From Casuarina equisetifolia (Eukaryota; Streptophyta; Magnoliopsida; Fagales; Casuarinaceae), in the NCBI GenBank assembly GCA_028551475.1, contig CM052355.1, forward strand, positions 13,223,043 through 13,287,042: a stretch of 64,000 bases of DNA. Reading direction: 5' to 3'. A model generated the notes under the pieces. It was not told the origin of the DNA. It did no database searches and saw only the letters and a program-made list of their open reading frames with translations. Below are positions 33,513-50,000 of this stretch, piece after piece (positions within the stretch are counted from its first letter, which is position 1; every line of letters begins with the position of its first letter). The translations under genes were made by a program, and so were the position numbers.

Positions 33513-36500
33513 ATCTTAGTTTTGCATTCCAAGAAGACTTTTCCCCAAGTAAGTAAACGCTTTCATACTTCCCTCCTGTTTTATCCTTCACTTCGATACT
33601 CAGAAGGGAATCTCAACGGACACCACTTTAAGAATTAGTAACACTAGAGCTCTCTTCTTCCCAGATCTTCCCTTTTTATTAAATGCGTTGCACCACTGCG
33701 GACAAGAATTGAGTAAGTAGTAAATAATTGGTGGCGCCTTTTTCGCAAATGGAGGTAGTAAATAAATTGTCATTGTTTCTTTAGGTCCCCTTTTCTTCCG
33801 TGAATTAGTGATTTGGCGTACCTCTACATGTATTATGTATTTTTGTTATTGTTGAAAGTGGGTATTGTGCCGTATTAAAAATGAGAGGATAGACCATTAA
33901 ACTTATAAGTAATGAAATTTTTTTATTTAATGTTTTATAATTTTAAAATTGACTTTTATACTCTAATATAATATTAAAATAAAATATAAACCTTCATTTT
34001 GTAATTTCTTATACTCTGAAATTGAGTTTTAATCTACTTACAATGTTTGTATCAACATACAAGTAAGAGGAGTGTTAAAGATAGGTGTTTTAATTTTTTT
34101 TTAATTTATACTAGTTGTGAACGTTAGGTTAAGAGATGTTGTTAGAATGGTTGGTAGAAAGCTTAAGATCTTGAAAAGTAACATAAACATAGTTATCCCT
34201 CGTGGGGAAAAGGGTGAGGAAATGTGTTTACGAAAGTGACAAAAAAAAAAAAAAGTCGGTTTATTATCTGGATATTATATGATACTTTGAAAAGAGGGTG
34301 GCACGCCACATTGATCTCGACAAAATATGAGAGTTTTGACTTGAAGTATGTGGATGCAGATCTTAGACTCAAGAATGCAACTGGGGTGGGAGTCATTTTT
34401 CTTTTCACTTTGAATATGTTTCATATATTGTACGACAATTGATTTCTGCTGCTCACATCAGGGAGATGACGTAGTCTTATCATTTATGGTAGTAATAGTA
34501 AAAGCCACATTTACTAGGAGCACACGGGACGTGGGAGACCGTGTTGTTTTAAGTTTCCCACAAACACTGTGTTCCGACCTAACGACATTTCAAGAGCTTC
34601 GAAGAAGATGAAGGTCTTGCATGCGACCATGCCCAGCTTCTCCTCACCGTCTTAGCTCCTTGGGTATCCGCGAAACTTTAAAAGTATGTGTTCGTTGGCA
34701 AAGGCCGCACCATAAAGAAACAAAAAGCCTTTGGGAGTTGAGCCGCCAGAGGGACTAACAATTGAACTGAAGGATGACATACAACTCATTCTCTGTCAGC
34801 TAGAGCCTTACGTGTACTCTTAATTGGTCATAATTACATTGGGCAAGGTTGATGTCGGCATTATATTTTGATAAATTTCCCCTCTCAATGTTATAACTTA
34901 TATTATCGTAATTATAATCATTATTAGTTCCATGTATAGTTATATAGGGTTAGACCTTGTGTCTTCAAATCAGAAGTTTTTATGTAATTATGTCACAAAA
35001 CCAAACATAGTTGAGGTTTGAAGAAAAGACTAAAGGTGAGAAACCAAAGAAGATAAGCGTTATATGTACTATATCTGTCACTCTCTTTTCTTTTCTTTTT
35101 TTTTTTTCAGATTTTAGGAGGAATACAAGGAATTTTCCAATTTTTTTTGGGAGGTCCATCACCTCCCTCCATGCCATCGTGTAAGACCCTAATGTTTTGC
35201 ATCTTTGCAAACTATGCCTAGTTTTTTTCAGACAGCTCCTTAAACATGGCAAACTACTACAAGTATTTCTCCTCCAAAACTAACATTCTAGATTCCTTCT
35301 CCGCCATTGTTTGTGCCCATGTTTTGGCAAAACCCTTGCTTTCCATTTTTGCTGGATTGGTGCTCTAGTACCATTTTTAGGATCTAGGTCCTAACTTATA
35401 AACACATTCACAACTGCACAGATTTTTGGAAAAAATCAGGCAGAGTTTTCCCTTAATTTCAGGCTAATATAAATACAGCGGCAGCAAAGTACCATCATAA
35501 TATCACTACAAAACTATACTAAAAGCTACATTGCAACTGCAACTGCAACTATATTAACAGCTACACACGACACTACAGTCTAAGCTAAGAAATTGGAAGT
35601 CAAGTTTCTGCATAAGTCCCCTGTGGCTGCGTTCTCCCCTATTATTATTACTATTATTATTATTCTTATTATTTTCATTCTAAGCCCTAGACAATACAAT
35701 ATGTTTTGGGCTGTCCTGAGTTATGTTTATTTCTAAGTCACATGCAATCCTTTACGAAGCCACGTGGGGGTCAGGTCATAACATCCACAAGAAGTTCCTC
35801 CTCAATGAGTAAGTTGGAGGAGAGGGCAAAGAGAGTTAAGGATGCACGAAGGTCGCCACTTATGCTGTGAAGAACTTGGGCTAACCTTAAAGATGAAGTT
35901 GTTTTAAAAGGAAAAAGGTTATCGTGGGCAAAAGTTCCATTGGCCTAGTCTAATATTTTTGTACTGTAAAAGTCCGTCAGAGGGTATTTTATAATAGGCT
36001 TGAGGTTAGAAAGGGCCACTGGTAGGAATAATATCTTAGTTAGAGGAAGAATGGTGTAATGTTTATCTAATTTAGTTGTTAGATTTGGCCAAGCCTTCCT
36101 TCAACCTTTGTGCCTGCAGTGACCCGGAATTGGGGGGATCTAAGGCTACCCGACACTTACGTTTGGTTTTTGTTTCTTCTTGGACAACAATTGCATCTTG
36201 TGGAGTGCTTGTAGACAGCCTATGGTGACTCATTTATCTATTGAGGCAGAGTATCGAGCTCTTGCCTCAGTTGCAGCCGAAGCAACTTGGCTTTGTGCTC
36301 TCCTACACAACCTAGATATCCCTCAGCCGTTGCCCACCACTATTTATTGCCATAACATGCCTGCTCTTTAATTTACTACTAAGCCTTCATTTCATAGCCA
36401 CATTAAACACTTAGAAATTGACTATAATTTCACTTGGCGCCCAAATATCTTATAACTTTATATATTTCCTTAATTAGAAGATTTGAAAATAAATCCAAAA

Positions 36501-37394
36501 GTTAGCTTAAAAGTTATATGAAATTTATTTTATTTAAACTTCATTTTATAGATCTTATCTTTAAACGAAATTTTTATTTTATACATACACTTTACACGTT
36601 GAGAGACATTCAGTTTAAGGTCATATGGGATAAAATAAATTCAAAAAATATTATAATATTAAGTTAGAAGACTCAAAACTCAACTCAAAAACCAACTCAA
36701 GGGTTGAAAGGATAATTTTTTTATTTAAACTTTCATTTTGTAGACATCTTTCTCCTTTTAGTAGCAAACATTCTTACAAAACCATTGCCAAAGCTACCAA
36801 CCACGTACTTCGCTTCAAACTTAGCGTGGTCCCTACATTGGGTTTGAAGGGAATTGTTAAACATTCTCATACAATGGCTTCCATCGGCCGAAAATTCTAT
36901 AACTTGGTGTTGGTCGAAGTGATATGGCACTCACTTTCCCTTCTTTAATGATTTACAAGGTTGAAAGGCTCAAAACATGGAAGCGTGCGAAGAGAGCCAT
37001 GGAGTAACCAAAAAGAAGGTTCGATTTACTGTGGAAGCAGTAACATATGTCTTTATACAACTTCCCTCAACGAACAAACAAAAATAAAATAAAAACAAAG
37101 AAAGACTGAATATGACATCATTCTGCAAAATCAAATGTGGCCATTAAGCAAGGGCTAGCCTGATCCCATCATCTGTCGACTCTTTCCCTCCTCTCAACTT
37201 GAAACCAACCCACATCACAAAAAACCTCTGCAGCATCTTCCCTTACATTGCATGTTGTAAAAGGTTTATTTACCCAAGACAAGCTACTCTTTCTCCCACG
37301 AACTCCCACCCAAATCCCACTTCACATTCTCATTCTGCAGGGTCTCTCTTAAATTACATGTCGTAAAGGTTTTCCCAACGGTCGAAGTTGCATC
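33513..37394. other. Intergenic region with retroelement scars and microsatellites
   Basis: The cyclin promoter and leader lie near 33,513-33,700. The rest is AT-rich, with a primer-binding-site-like scar at 35362-35373, short repeats GCAACT x3 at about 35532-35550 and an ATT-rich microsatellite at 35641-35673. A Copia RNase H relic lies at 36130-36450. No intact gene is seen. Confidence 0.5.
36130..36450 (+). pseudogene. Copia retrotransposon RNase H relic
   Basis: Plus-strand frames carry the conserved C-terminal polyprotein order of Ty1/Copia RNase H: a GSKATRH stretch in one frame, then LDNNCILWSACRQP, then the diagnostic IEAEYRALASVAAEATWL and a shifted IYCHNMPAL. After a stop it continues in another frame with FHSHIKHLEIDYNF. 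At least two frame changes and a stop break it. No associated LTR was matched. Confidence 0.85.
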
Positions 37395-40300
37395 ATGGCT
37401 ACAAACAGTGTTTTGCCAGGAAACACCTACACCATGATTCCTACCGCCTTGTCACTTCCACCCGTGCGCTTTCTTCAACTTGACTCCGGTAGATGCTTGT
37501 CGTTCTCAGGTCTGAAACAAAGGAATCTCGGACATGGGGGCCGCCGACTCTGTCCGCTGCAGGCGTCCAGACATTCCGTGTTTCTCAGTACAAAGCCCGT
37601 CCTTAAAGATGGTTCTCTTAGTGTTAACGGGAAGGACGCATTGACGGAAGTGCCTGACAATGTGGTGGTCACGCCACTGACCAATTCATCTGCCTTTGTG
37701 GGTGCCACTGCAACCGATGCTAGTTCTCGACATATTTTCAAGCTTGGAGTTGTCGAGTATGAGCTATCTTCATTTCATTTTCTTTTTCTCTTTATGTTCT
37801 AAATTGATAGCGATTTTTCTGTTTAGGGCTGTCACTATCTCTTACCAGACTGATTTAGGCTCTTCCTGCAATCACAAAATGTTGAACATGAAAAAAAGGA
37901 TGGAATTACTGGTTTGCTTTAACTGATGTGGGCATCAACTGAAGCTAAGCAGCCAATATCCATGACAAGAAAACAGGCTTCGCATAACTCAAAATTATTG
38001 ATGTTAGTTTACGTAGTTTTCGATCAAAGTTCTGCATTTCACATCGGTTGAAATTTATGGTCAATAAACTACTCTTTATGGTCAAACTTCCCACATATAT
38101 GTTTCCCTGTTTCAGCTGACGGCAAAACTATAGATTTCATTCATCACTGCGACAACCACTTGTAACCGGAGTGGTTCTTTTTGTAGTCACTAATGACTAT
38201 TAGCAAAGATGCGGGGAATATTATATTTTGGTTGCTTATGGAAATGTATTTCAAATCCAATCTTGTCATTTGGAGATCCAGATAGCAATTTAATGGAAAT
38301 CATGTTTCCGGGATGCAGGGATGTCAGGTTACTGTCTCTATTTAGATTTAAAATCTGGTGGATGATACCACGAGTGGGGAATTCAGGGAGAGATATTCCT
38401 ATTGAAACTCAAATGTTGCTCCTAGAAGTAAGGGAAGGACCAGACGTTGGAGCATCTGATGAAACAACTTATATCGTTTTCTTGCCTGTGCTAGATGGTG
38501 AATTCAGAAGCAGCTTGCAGGGGAACTCAAAAAATGAACTCCAGTTCTGCGTTGAAAGTGGTAAAGAGTCTAAAGTTTTGCTTATCCCGTTTCTGTTTAT
38601 TTACTTTTATGGCTTCATTCATATTATGAGGAAGCATAATGGCAATATGGTGCAAGATTTTTTCCCACTCCAGTACTCGAACTATACGATGTCAAATAAG
38701 CTTGCTGATGAGAAAATCATGATTTGTACGAGTTGGTAACTCTTACTTATCAATTACATCAATCCGGGCATGCATAAAAATGCCATAAAATATGTGATAG
38801 GACCATCCAATTTGGGCTAAGGCTTTGTGCTCGGATAGAAACTGGATAAAGGCACCACACAGCAAAAAGCATATTAGGCATGGAGGTTGACAAGAATAAA
38901 AGTTTTATTCCTTTTAACTAATTGCTTCTCATATCTCTCTTATTCTTGTATCATGATTTGGTATTTCTGTGTTTTGACAGGCGACCCAGCTATAGTCACC
39001 TCAGAATCTCTAAAAGCAGTTTTTGTGAATTGTGGAAACCATCCATTTGAACTTATCAATGAATCTATGAAGTAGGTCAGCTCTCTGAGAAATTTAAGTA
39101 AAGTTTACTTGGGGTTATGGCACTTAATAATATTAGTTCTGTAGTATGGCAGCTCCTGAATTATGTGAATTCAAGCACTGGACAGGGATATAGACCATAT
39201 AAGATCACAATTATTAAGCTGGCTGCATAGATTTCCATGCTGCTGTTGTTAGTAGCTAGAAACCAATTTTAGATGACATTCCTTGTTCACACATCTGATT
39301 CCATGCAGGATTTTGCAGAAGCAGCTTGGAACCTTTACACTTAGGGAAAACAAACAGGCAAGTCAGCCAACCGATTTCATGTAGCAAGCCAACTAAATTT
39401 GGTCTTATTACAAGAAACATTAGAATAAAACCAGCAACCTCGGTAACATTTTATTTCGATGATTTTGTGGTGCAGATGCCTGGAATATTAGATTGCTTTG
39501 GTTGGTGCACTTGGGACGCCTTCTACCAAAAAGTTCATCCTCAAGGAATTAGAGATGGGCTTAAAAGGTCAGTTTACATTTTCTTTTACAAATTCTGAGT
39601 TTCAATGATCTACAAGATTAAAGCTTGTTTTGTTTGTCATGATGGTTCACTTACTTTGTTAGGGACTTCAAATGAGACTTAAAATAACTTTTGGTTATAT
39701 AAAAGTACCTATAGGTGAGGGTTGTAATAAAATAATCCTTCATACTGTTTTGTAATGATAAATAGTTAGAAAAGATAATTGAAAATTTTGAAGGAGAATG
39801 GGATTATGCTCTAAGTTACGTGAACACCTTTCTTTGTTGGAGAGGACATAAAAATCTTCCTTACTTATGGTCCAAATGCAAAATCAAGCAATTTGGATGG
39901 TCATTTTTCCTTGATGAAGAAACTACTGTTTTTATGGTCCAAATGCAAAATCAAGCGATTTGGATGGTCATGTTCCCTTCATAAAGAAACTACTATTTTG
40001 CTGTCATAAGTATCAACATTTTTATCACAAGTGAGATTTATCCAATACACAGTATCTTTTTGATTCACTTATATCAGAAGGAACCAGTCATGAGGTTTTA
40101 GTGTTGGCTTTCAAGTCTACAATTTTATATTTTTCCCGTAGCATTACAACTTGCTCGATTGAGTTTGCACAGCTGCTTTTTTCGCCCTTGAGAAGTAGTT
40201 TTATGGATCAGCTTTTCTTTAACTTGCTCTTGCCGCCTTTGGAAACTCATGTTTGTTAATTGACCTCCTGGATCTTCCAGTTTATCGGAGGGGGGCGCTC

Positions 40301-43282
40301 CAGCAACATTTTTGATCATAGATGATGGTTGGCAAGATACAATCAATGAATTTGAGAAAGAAGGGGAGCCATATGTTGATGGCTCACAGTAAGTTAATCA
40401 AGGAATTTCAGATAGACTACGTTTGTTGAATGTTCATCGTGACTTAAATCCATATTTCACCTGTGCACGATAGGGTGTATATTACCTTCTCCTTTCCTCC
40501 ATCAGGTTTGGTGGAAGACTACTCAGCATTGAAGAAAATAGTAAGTTTCGGAGAACAACAGATGAAGCTCAAAGTGAGGCACCAACTGGTCTAAAGGATT
40601 TTGTTTCAGATATTAAGGGGACCTTTGGCCTTAAGTAAGGTTCCTAAACCGCCTTTTTAGAAAAAAAAGTTGCATTGCAGATCTAAGAGAACCAAGGATT
40701 ATAGCATAAGGATGTCGCAGCCTAGTTCATACTGAGCTCTCCTACATACATGCCCGGTGTAAAAGTACCAATGGGTGTTAAATATTCAATTTACTTCCTG
40801 ACAAGTATATCAATGTCTTCCCTACATTTTCTATCTCCTGGATTTTTCATCTTCATTATCTCCTTTTGAAATTCTCAGGTACGTCTACGTGTGGCACGCT
40901 CTTTTGGGATACTGGGGAGGGCTTCTTCCAAATGCTTCAGGAACCAACAAGTATAATCCAAAATTGACATATCCGATGCAGTCGCCTGGGAATTTAGCAA
41001 ACATGAGGGATATATCGATGGATTGTATGGAGAAATATGGCGTTGGTGCAATAGATCCAGCCAAGATATGCCAGTTTTATGATGATCTGCACAAGTATCT
41101 AGTTGCACAGGAGGTGGATGGAGTTAAAGTTGATGTTCAGAACATACTTGAAACAATTTCAGCTGGTTTAGGAGGTCGAGTGTCTCTTACCAGACGGTTC
41201 CAACAGGCACTTGAGGATTCTATAGCCGCCAACTTCCGAGACAACAACATTATCTGCTGCATGGGTCTGAGCACAGACTCCATTTACCAGTATATAACTA
41301 CTGCACTGAAATGCTGCCAAATTTATCTGTTTAGCTACCCAAATATGAACTCTGAGAATTTGAACATATTAGAATTTCTTGAATTGCAAAATGCATGGAC
41401 CGTATAAGAGGGACTAGGCGAATCAGTTTGCTAGGCCTGTTTCAAATGCCTCTTCCAGCTAATTTCCTTTGAATAATTTTAGGAATCCTATTTGTTTTCT
41501 TTCATCAATGATTGCATATGTCCAGCATGACCCAAAATGGTTTTGCTAGAACGTCCTCAATCATTGATACCTTGGATATCATCTTATCATTGATATTCTA
41601 ACTAGAACCAATAAAATTATGTTCCAGTAGGGTCAAAGCTGAAGTGCATCATGCAGTCATATTGATGCATCACTTCCTTGAATTTTACTACTCCCATCTT
41701 TTGTGTGCCACTTTGGAAAATTGTTTTTATGCTGGATTGAAGGTAATATCCTACCACATTGGCTAATGCAGTTCAAAAAGAAGTGCTATTACACGAGCAT
41801 CTGATGACTACTACCCAAGCAACCCAACGACACAGACACTACACATAGCTGCCGTATCTTTCAACAGCATTTTTCTTGGCGAAGTTGTGGTGCCTGATTG
41901 GGACATGTTCTATGTATGGCATTGCATTCTCAGTACTCAAATCTTTTTTCTGCTTTATTGTCCAGTTTAAAATTGAATCGTTAAAAAACTGTCAGAGCAA
42001 ACACGAGTCGGCAGAGTTTCATGCTGTTGCTAGAGCGGTGGGAGGCTGCGCAGTCTATGTGAGGTAAGAAACCTTACTCTGGAAATACAGAAGCGTATTT
42101 ATTTATACAGAGAACCTCCAAAAGAGAAGAGTGTCTGTCACGAGAAGAACTCGAAATGAAAAACAAATAGGCATGACGGCTACGTGTTAGAGCTCTGTTA
42201 CCTTTCATATACTTTTCTATTGGTGTCTTATGCATGGCTGTAGAGAAGTATATTTCCTTCAATTTTCTCTCTGTGAAATGGTTTGAAAATAAGGAATCTC
42301 TACCTGCCAAAATCGATAACAGCGACAAACCTGGCCAGCATGATTTCAATGTATTAAAAAAGCTGGTACTTCCTGATGGGTCAGTGCTCAGAGCTAAGTA
42401 CCCTGGAAGGCCAACACGTGATTGCTTATTCACCGACCCAGTTATGGACGGGAAGAGGTATCTACCTTCCACTTCCCTTGTAAAATCTCAGCAGCATGGT
42501 TGTCTTCCCTGACCACTTTGTATTGGTTTCATCATAGTCTTCTGAAGATCTGGAATTTGAACAAATGTACTGGAGTTTTAGGCGTCTTCAACTGCCAAGG
42601 AGCAGGACGCTGGCCTTGCGTGGAAAAAAGCACTCAAGAAGTTCCCATCTCTGAACTTTCTGGGCCAGTCTCCCCTGCAGATATCGAGTATTTTGAACAG
42701 GTTTCTGGGAAGCAGTGGACAGGAGATTGTGCGGTATTTGCCTTCAACACAGGTAATTTCACAATGCCACTCTACATTTGAATACAACAACTCAAGCAAT
42801 TCTCAGCTTTCTAAGATAGGAGATTTCAACTGCAGGTTCTCTGCTGCGATTACCAAAGAAACAAAAGTTTGATGTCACATTGAAAGTACTGCAATGTGAT
42901 GTCTTCACCGTATCTCCTATAAAGGTCTGGCTGCTCCTACTGCGCTCAGCAGCAATTTATGATTTTCTGTAATTCTGAAATCTGTTTGGGGTTTGGGCAG
43001 GTCTACAACGAGAAGATTCAGTTTGCACCAATTGGGTTACTGAATATGTATAACTCTGGTGGAGCCGTTGATGCCGTCGACTTCTTCAACAGCGCTTCTA
43101 GCTGTGAAATACATGTGAAGGGGAGAGGAGCAGGTCAATTCGGAGCTTACTCCAGTACCAAGCCCAAGTCATGTTTGGTAAACTCCGAAGTTGCAGAATT
43201 TGACTTCAGGGATAAGGACAATCTTTTGACAGTCGTTGTTCATGACGCCAGGGCCTCCTGGAACATTGTTATACGTCACTGA
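37395..43282 (+). CDS. Raffinose-synthase-like / alkaline alpha-galactosidase (GH36), probable plastid form
   Basis: Fourteen exons: 37395-37756, 38319-38560, 38981-39071, 39309-39357, 39476-39567, 40281-40388, 40506-40634, 40879-41289, 41772-41913, 41996-42063, 42323-42457, 42538-42752, 42836-42924 and 43001-43282, giving 804 aa. Intron 4 has a GC donor. The first 60 or so residues are Ser/Arg-rich and poor in acids, like a plastid transit peptide. GH36 hallmarks follow: [18 protein letters not shown], the nucleophile D443 in KVDVQ, acid/base region RASDDYYP (503-510), PDWDMF, and LPGRPTRD-like YPGRPTRDC. The family moves galactose from galactinol to sucrose or hydrolyses raffinose sugars at alkaline pH. 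Sequence resembles the DIN10/SIP branch more than true raffinose synthase, so hydrolysis is at least as likely as synthesis. Confidence 0.93.
39866..39999. repeat. 67-bp tandem duplication inside intron 5
   Basis: Two head-to-tail 67-bp units, starting tatggtccaaatgcaaaatc at 39866 and again at 39933, differ at only a few positions. They lie inside intron 5 of the GH36 gene. Confidence 0.9.
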
Positions 43283-46061
<2,779 letters not shown>

Positions 46062-47022
46062 AGCCTGACGTCACACTCGCTAAATTGAAGCAATCTATTT
46101 ACTTTTCTCGCTTTCTCATGCCTTCTCATGCACACCTTTTTTTTTTTTTTTTCTGTGTTTTCTTTTTTTAATCCGAGTCTGATCTTAGAAGTCTCTGGCC
46201 ACTTCTAGACTTGTTTTATAATACGTCCGGGTTCAAAGTATGATGAGATGTTTGTATAATCCTTTCCTGCTGTCTTGTTTATTTGATTGTAAATCTAACA
46301 GTTGTTTCATTCATCAATAGTTGTGTTGAAGAGGATTGCAATTCATCATCTCTGATGATCTAGTTGATCGAATCTTGTTTGCTATTTCACGTACCTTATG
46401 GGTCAGTCACAGAACGACTTGGGTGTAGTTTGCTGGTTAATCTGTTGGTAAACGTTCAATTGAACCATATTTAGCGGCCGGCGTTGGACGGCCTTCCGTA
46501 ACATTTCGAAATAATGCGATAAAACCGATTCCTCTTATCCTTCCGACCCGGGAAACAGTTGTGCTGCAAGGAGAACGTGATTGCGTTATACTTTTTACTC
46601 CACTATGGAGGTCGTGAACGAAAGATAAATACTTGGCGAACAAACAAATGTCACTTCGCGCTTGACTTCACTCTCCGTCGCATGCCTGGAAGTCCAATCC
46701 CGGCCGTTTCAGTGTTGCAAGAGAAGTGTATGGTAGCTCGGATTTTAAATAATTCGTCAGGGAGTGTGTCATCGACTGGTCTTCGAGCGCATCATCAACT
46801 CGTCGTCCAGCGTTGGTCGTCGACACCTGACCAATAGGCGATAAACAGAAGTTGTTTTGGGATTGTGTAAGCCCACGTATTTATGCTTTCCAGAATCCGT
46901 TTCGTGTAGATCATCGTAGATGCGGCGGACTTGGAGTAGAAGGAGAAGATTAGGATCGTCGATATCATAAGCATCGAGCATCATCGGCTCTATCTTCCTT
47001 TGAAGATCTTAGTCAGACGATC
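46062..47022. other. RABB1 3' UTR and VARICOSE promoter/leader
   Basis: A 16-base T-run at 46137-46152 follows the RABB1 stop. No exon is supportable. The region between about 46,850 and 47,022 is likely VARICOSE 5' leader. Confidence 0.4.
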
Positions 47023-50000
47023 ATGGCTTCCCCAGGAAACGCAAATCTTCAAAGCCTGAATCAACAGCAGCAAGGGACACAAATTGATGTGCAGAAGCTC
47101 TTCAAACCCTCACCGAATCCTCCTCCTGGCAATCTGATTTCCTCCCCTTCTTTCCCTTCTCCCGGGACTATTCCATCTCCATCGGCCACTTATCCCATGC
47201 CTTCATCATCTTATCCTCCACCGACCGGGCCTTCTTACCCCTTCCATCCCCACTTCCTGCCCTACACAGCATCGCCGCTTGACCATTTCCAGCCTCAGCA
47301 ACAACAACGGCTACAGCAGCAGCAACAGCAAAAGCCACAGCATGAGCTTCTTCCCGCCAGTGCCCGTTTGATGGCACTCTTGACCCCCCAGAACCCTCCC
47401 TCCTATCCGCAGTCCACTGTGCCCTTCTCTTTACCATCTCCACCTCCGTCGTCATCTCCCACTTCCGCCGCATCAGCAATCCCTTCCGCGCCTCCTCCCA
47501 CCAGGCTGCTTAGCACCAAGCTCCCCAAGGGACGCCATTTGATCGGCGACAGCGTTCTTTACGACATCGATGTCCGCTTGCCAGGCGAGGCGCAACCCCA
47601 GCTTGAGGTCACTCCCATCACCAAATACGGCTCTGATCCTGGCCTCATTCTCGGCCGTCAAATTGCTGTTAACAGATCGTACATATGCTATGGCCTCAAG
47701 ATGGGTAATATCCGCGTTCTTAACATTAATACTGCCTTAAGATCTTTGCTTCGTGGTCACACCCAGGTTCGTTTTCTGCCACTGCCACCTCTATATTCGT
47801 GCTTCTCATCATGCACACTGGAGTAATTCTGAGTCTACTGTTTCCGCCTTTTGTCAGTTTGCTAGCTGTTTCAATTTTCACCATTTGCTTTGATGATGTT
47901 GAAATTCAGAATCTTTTAGTTCATTGTACAATAAAAATCCGGTTTTTCATCTAGACTAAAGGGATTAAGTGGCATTTCCTATGGGATTCTCTGATCATTT
48001 TCTTTCACGAACGCCTTTTATTAAAGACTGCTTGTTCATGAATACTCAATGACGAAGTGCAGTACATTGGTGGAACTTCTACTTTTCAATTTTATATCTT
48101 TACGGGTGTTTCTTTATATTTAGGTTGACCTATTTGTGTTCCTCTCTTTTAACAATTCTTTATCATTCTTGTTTCTTTTTCTTATAGGATCTTTTCTGGT
48201 CAGTGTTATCCTTGTTAGGATCATTACCTGTGTCTGCAGTTCCCTCTAAACATATTGAAGATCACTCTTTGACCTTTTACGTATATATTATTAGTGCCAT
48301 CATGAATATTCAGTCATTGTTAAATCTCTGTCTCCGTCTTTCTCTCTCTCTCTCTCTCAAATTTATGTATATTTGGATATCTTTTGCAGAGAGTAACTGA
48401 TATGGCTTTTTTCGCCGAGGATGTTCACCTTTTGGCTAGGTAGATCTTTATCTCAATTTTTAACTCACATTTTTCATTGGTCTTTTACGGGAAAGTTCTA
48501 ATATCCTGTGTCTGCAGTGCTAGTGTTGATGGACGGGTTTTCATATGGAAGATCAATGAAGGCCCAGATGAGGAAGACAAACCTCAAATTACAGGCAAAA
48601 TTGTTCTTGCCATTCACATAGGAGTGGGGGAACCAATCCAACCACGAGTTTGTTGGCATCCTCATAAGCAAGTAATAAGAAATTCGTCATTTATGTTATC
48701 AGACGTGTTATCTTCTGATGGTTTTTTGTTTTAGTACATTGTGCAGTCTCCGCTTGTTTAACCTGGTGGTTTGTCATATGTATCTGTATAATGAACCGTG
48801 AGAACTGCTTGACAGGAGATTTTGATAGCTGCAATTGGAAGCCATATCCTTAGAATTGACACCACAAAGGTTGGGAAGGGAGAAGTATTTTCGTCAGAGG
48901 AACCTCTTAAATTTCCCATTGATAACCCAGTTGATGGTGTCCAATTGGTCGGTAAACATGATCGTGATGTTACTGAATTGTCAATGTGCCAATGGATGAC
49001 CACTCGTTTAGCTTCAGCGTCAATGGATGGCACGGTTAGTACTCTTGTCCAATTGCCATTCTGGTCTTCCAGTTTTATCATTCCCCTTATACTTGTGCCA
49101 TCTATAAAGAAATATACACCACTGCACATTAAATGTTGAGGTAAAAAGTATGGTCATCAGATCCTTAAATGACCAATTTATTTCTACAGTGATGAGTATT
49201 TTTATGGCTTCTGGAGGGGTATTCCCATATATGACATTCAATGTTGTACCTTCAAGTGAAGGGCTGGCCATAAAATCTGAGATCAAATAAACCAGCAGAA
49301 ATAATTCAATATCTATATCCCCGATCCAATTTCAGCACTCTTAAGTACTTCCCATCCTATCATGGATCCATCTGATGGCATTCAAATTGTGGTACACCAT
49401 ACGAAGGAAAGTTAGTAATGGGATGACAAAGAAGTGGAGAATACATCTGAAACTGGGCACTTCCCAATTTACTTCTTTACAATCTATGAAAATGATGAAA
49501 AGGCACTTCCTGTTGGTGGTTGCAGTTTTTGTGCTTTTGTATACCACTTATCAAGCCAAAAGGTCCGATGTGATTCATGAGTTGGTGTTTGAAATCATTA
49601 TTATCTGTTGACTCATAATTTTATTTCATTTTTTATTGTTTTTTCTTTGTCATTTACTTGTCAGCCACCCTTCTGCAACAGGTGAAGATCTGGGAAGACC
49701 GTAAGGCATTACTTCTTACAGTATTGAAACCACATGATGGGCATCCCGTTAATTCTGTGACATTCTTGACTGCCCCTCACTGTCCCAATCACATTGTTCT
49801 TATCACTGCGGTATATGCTCCTAATCTTTACTATGCTCCTCATCGTTACCTAGCTTTTTGGATATTCACTTCTGGTTAGTCTGGCTCAGGAGATAAATTT
49901 AGCAGACACCACTAATGATTTGTTTTCTACTGATCTTTCTCTTTCTTTAGGGACCACTTAATCGGGAAGTGAAGACATGGGCCTCTGCAAGCGAGGAAGG

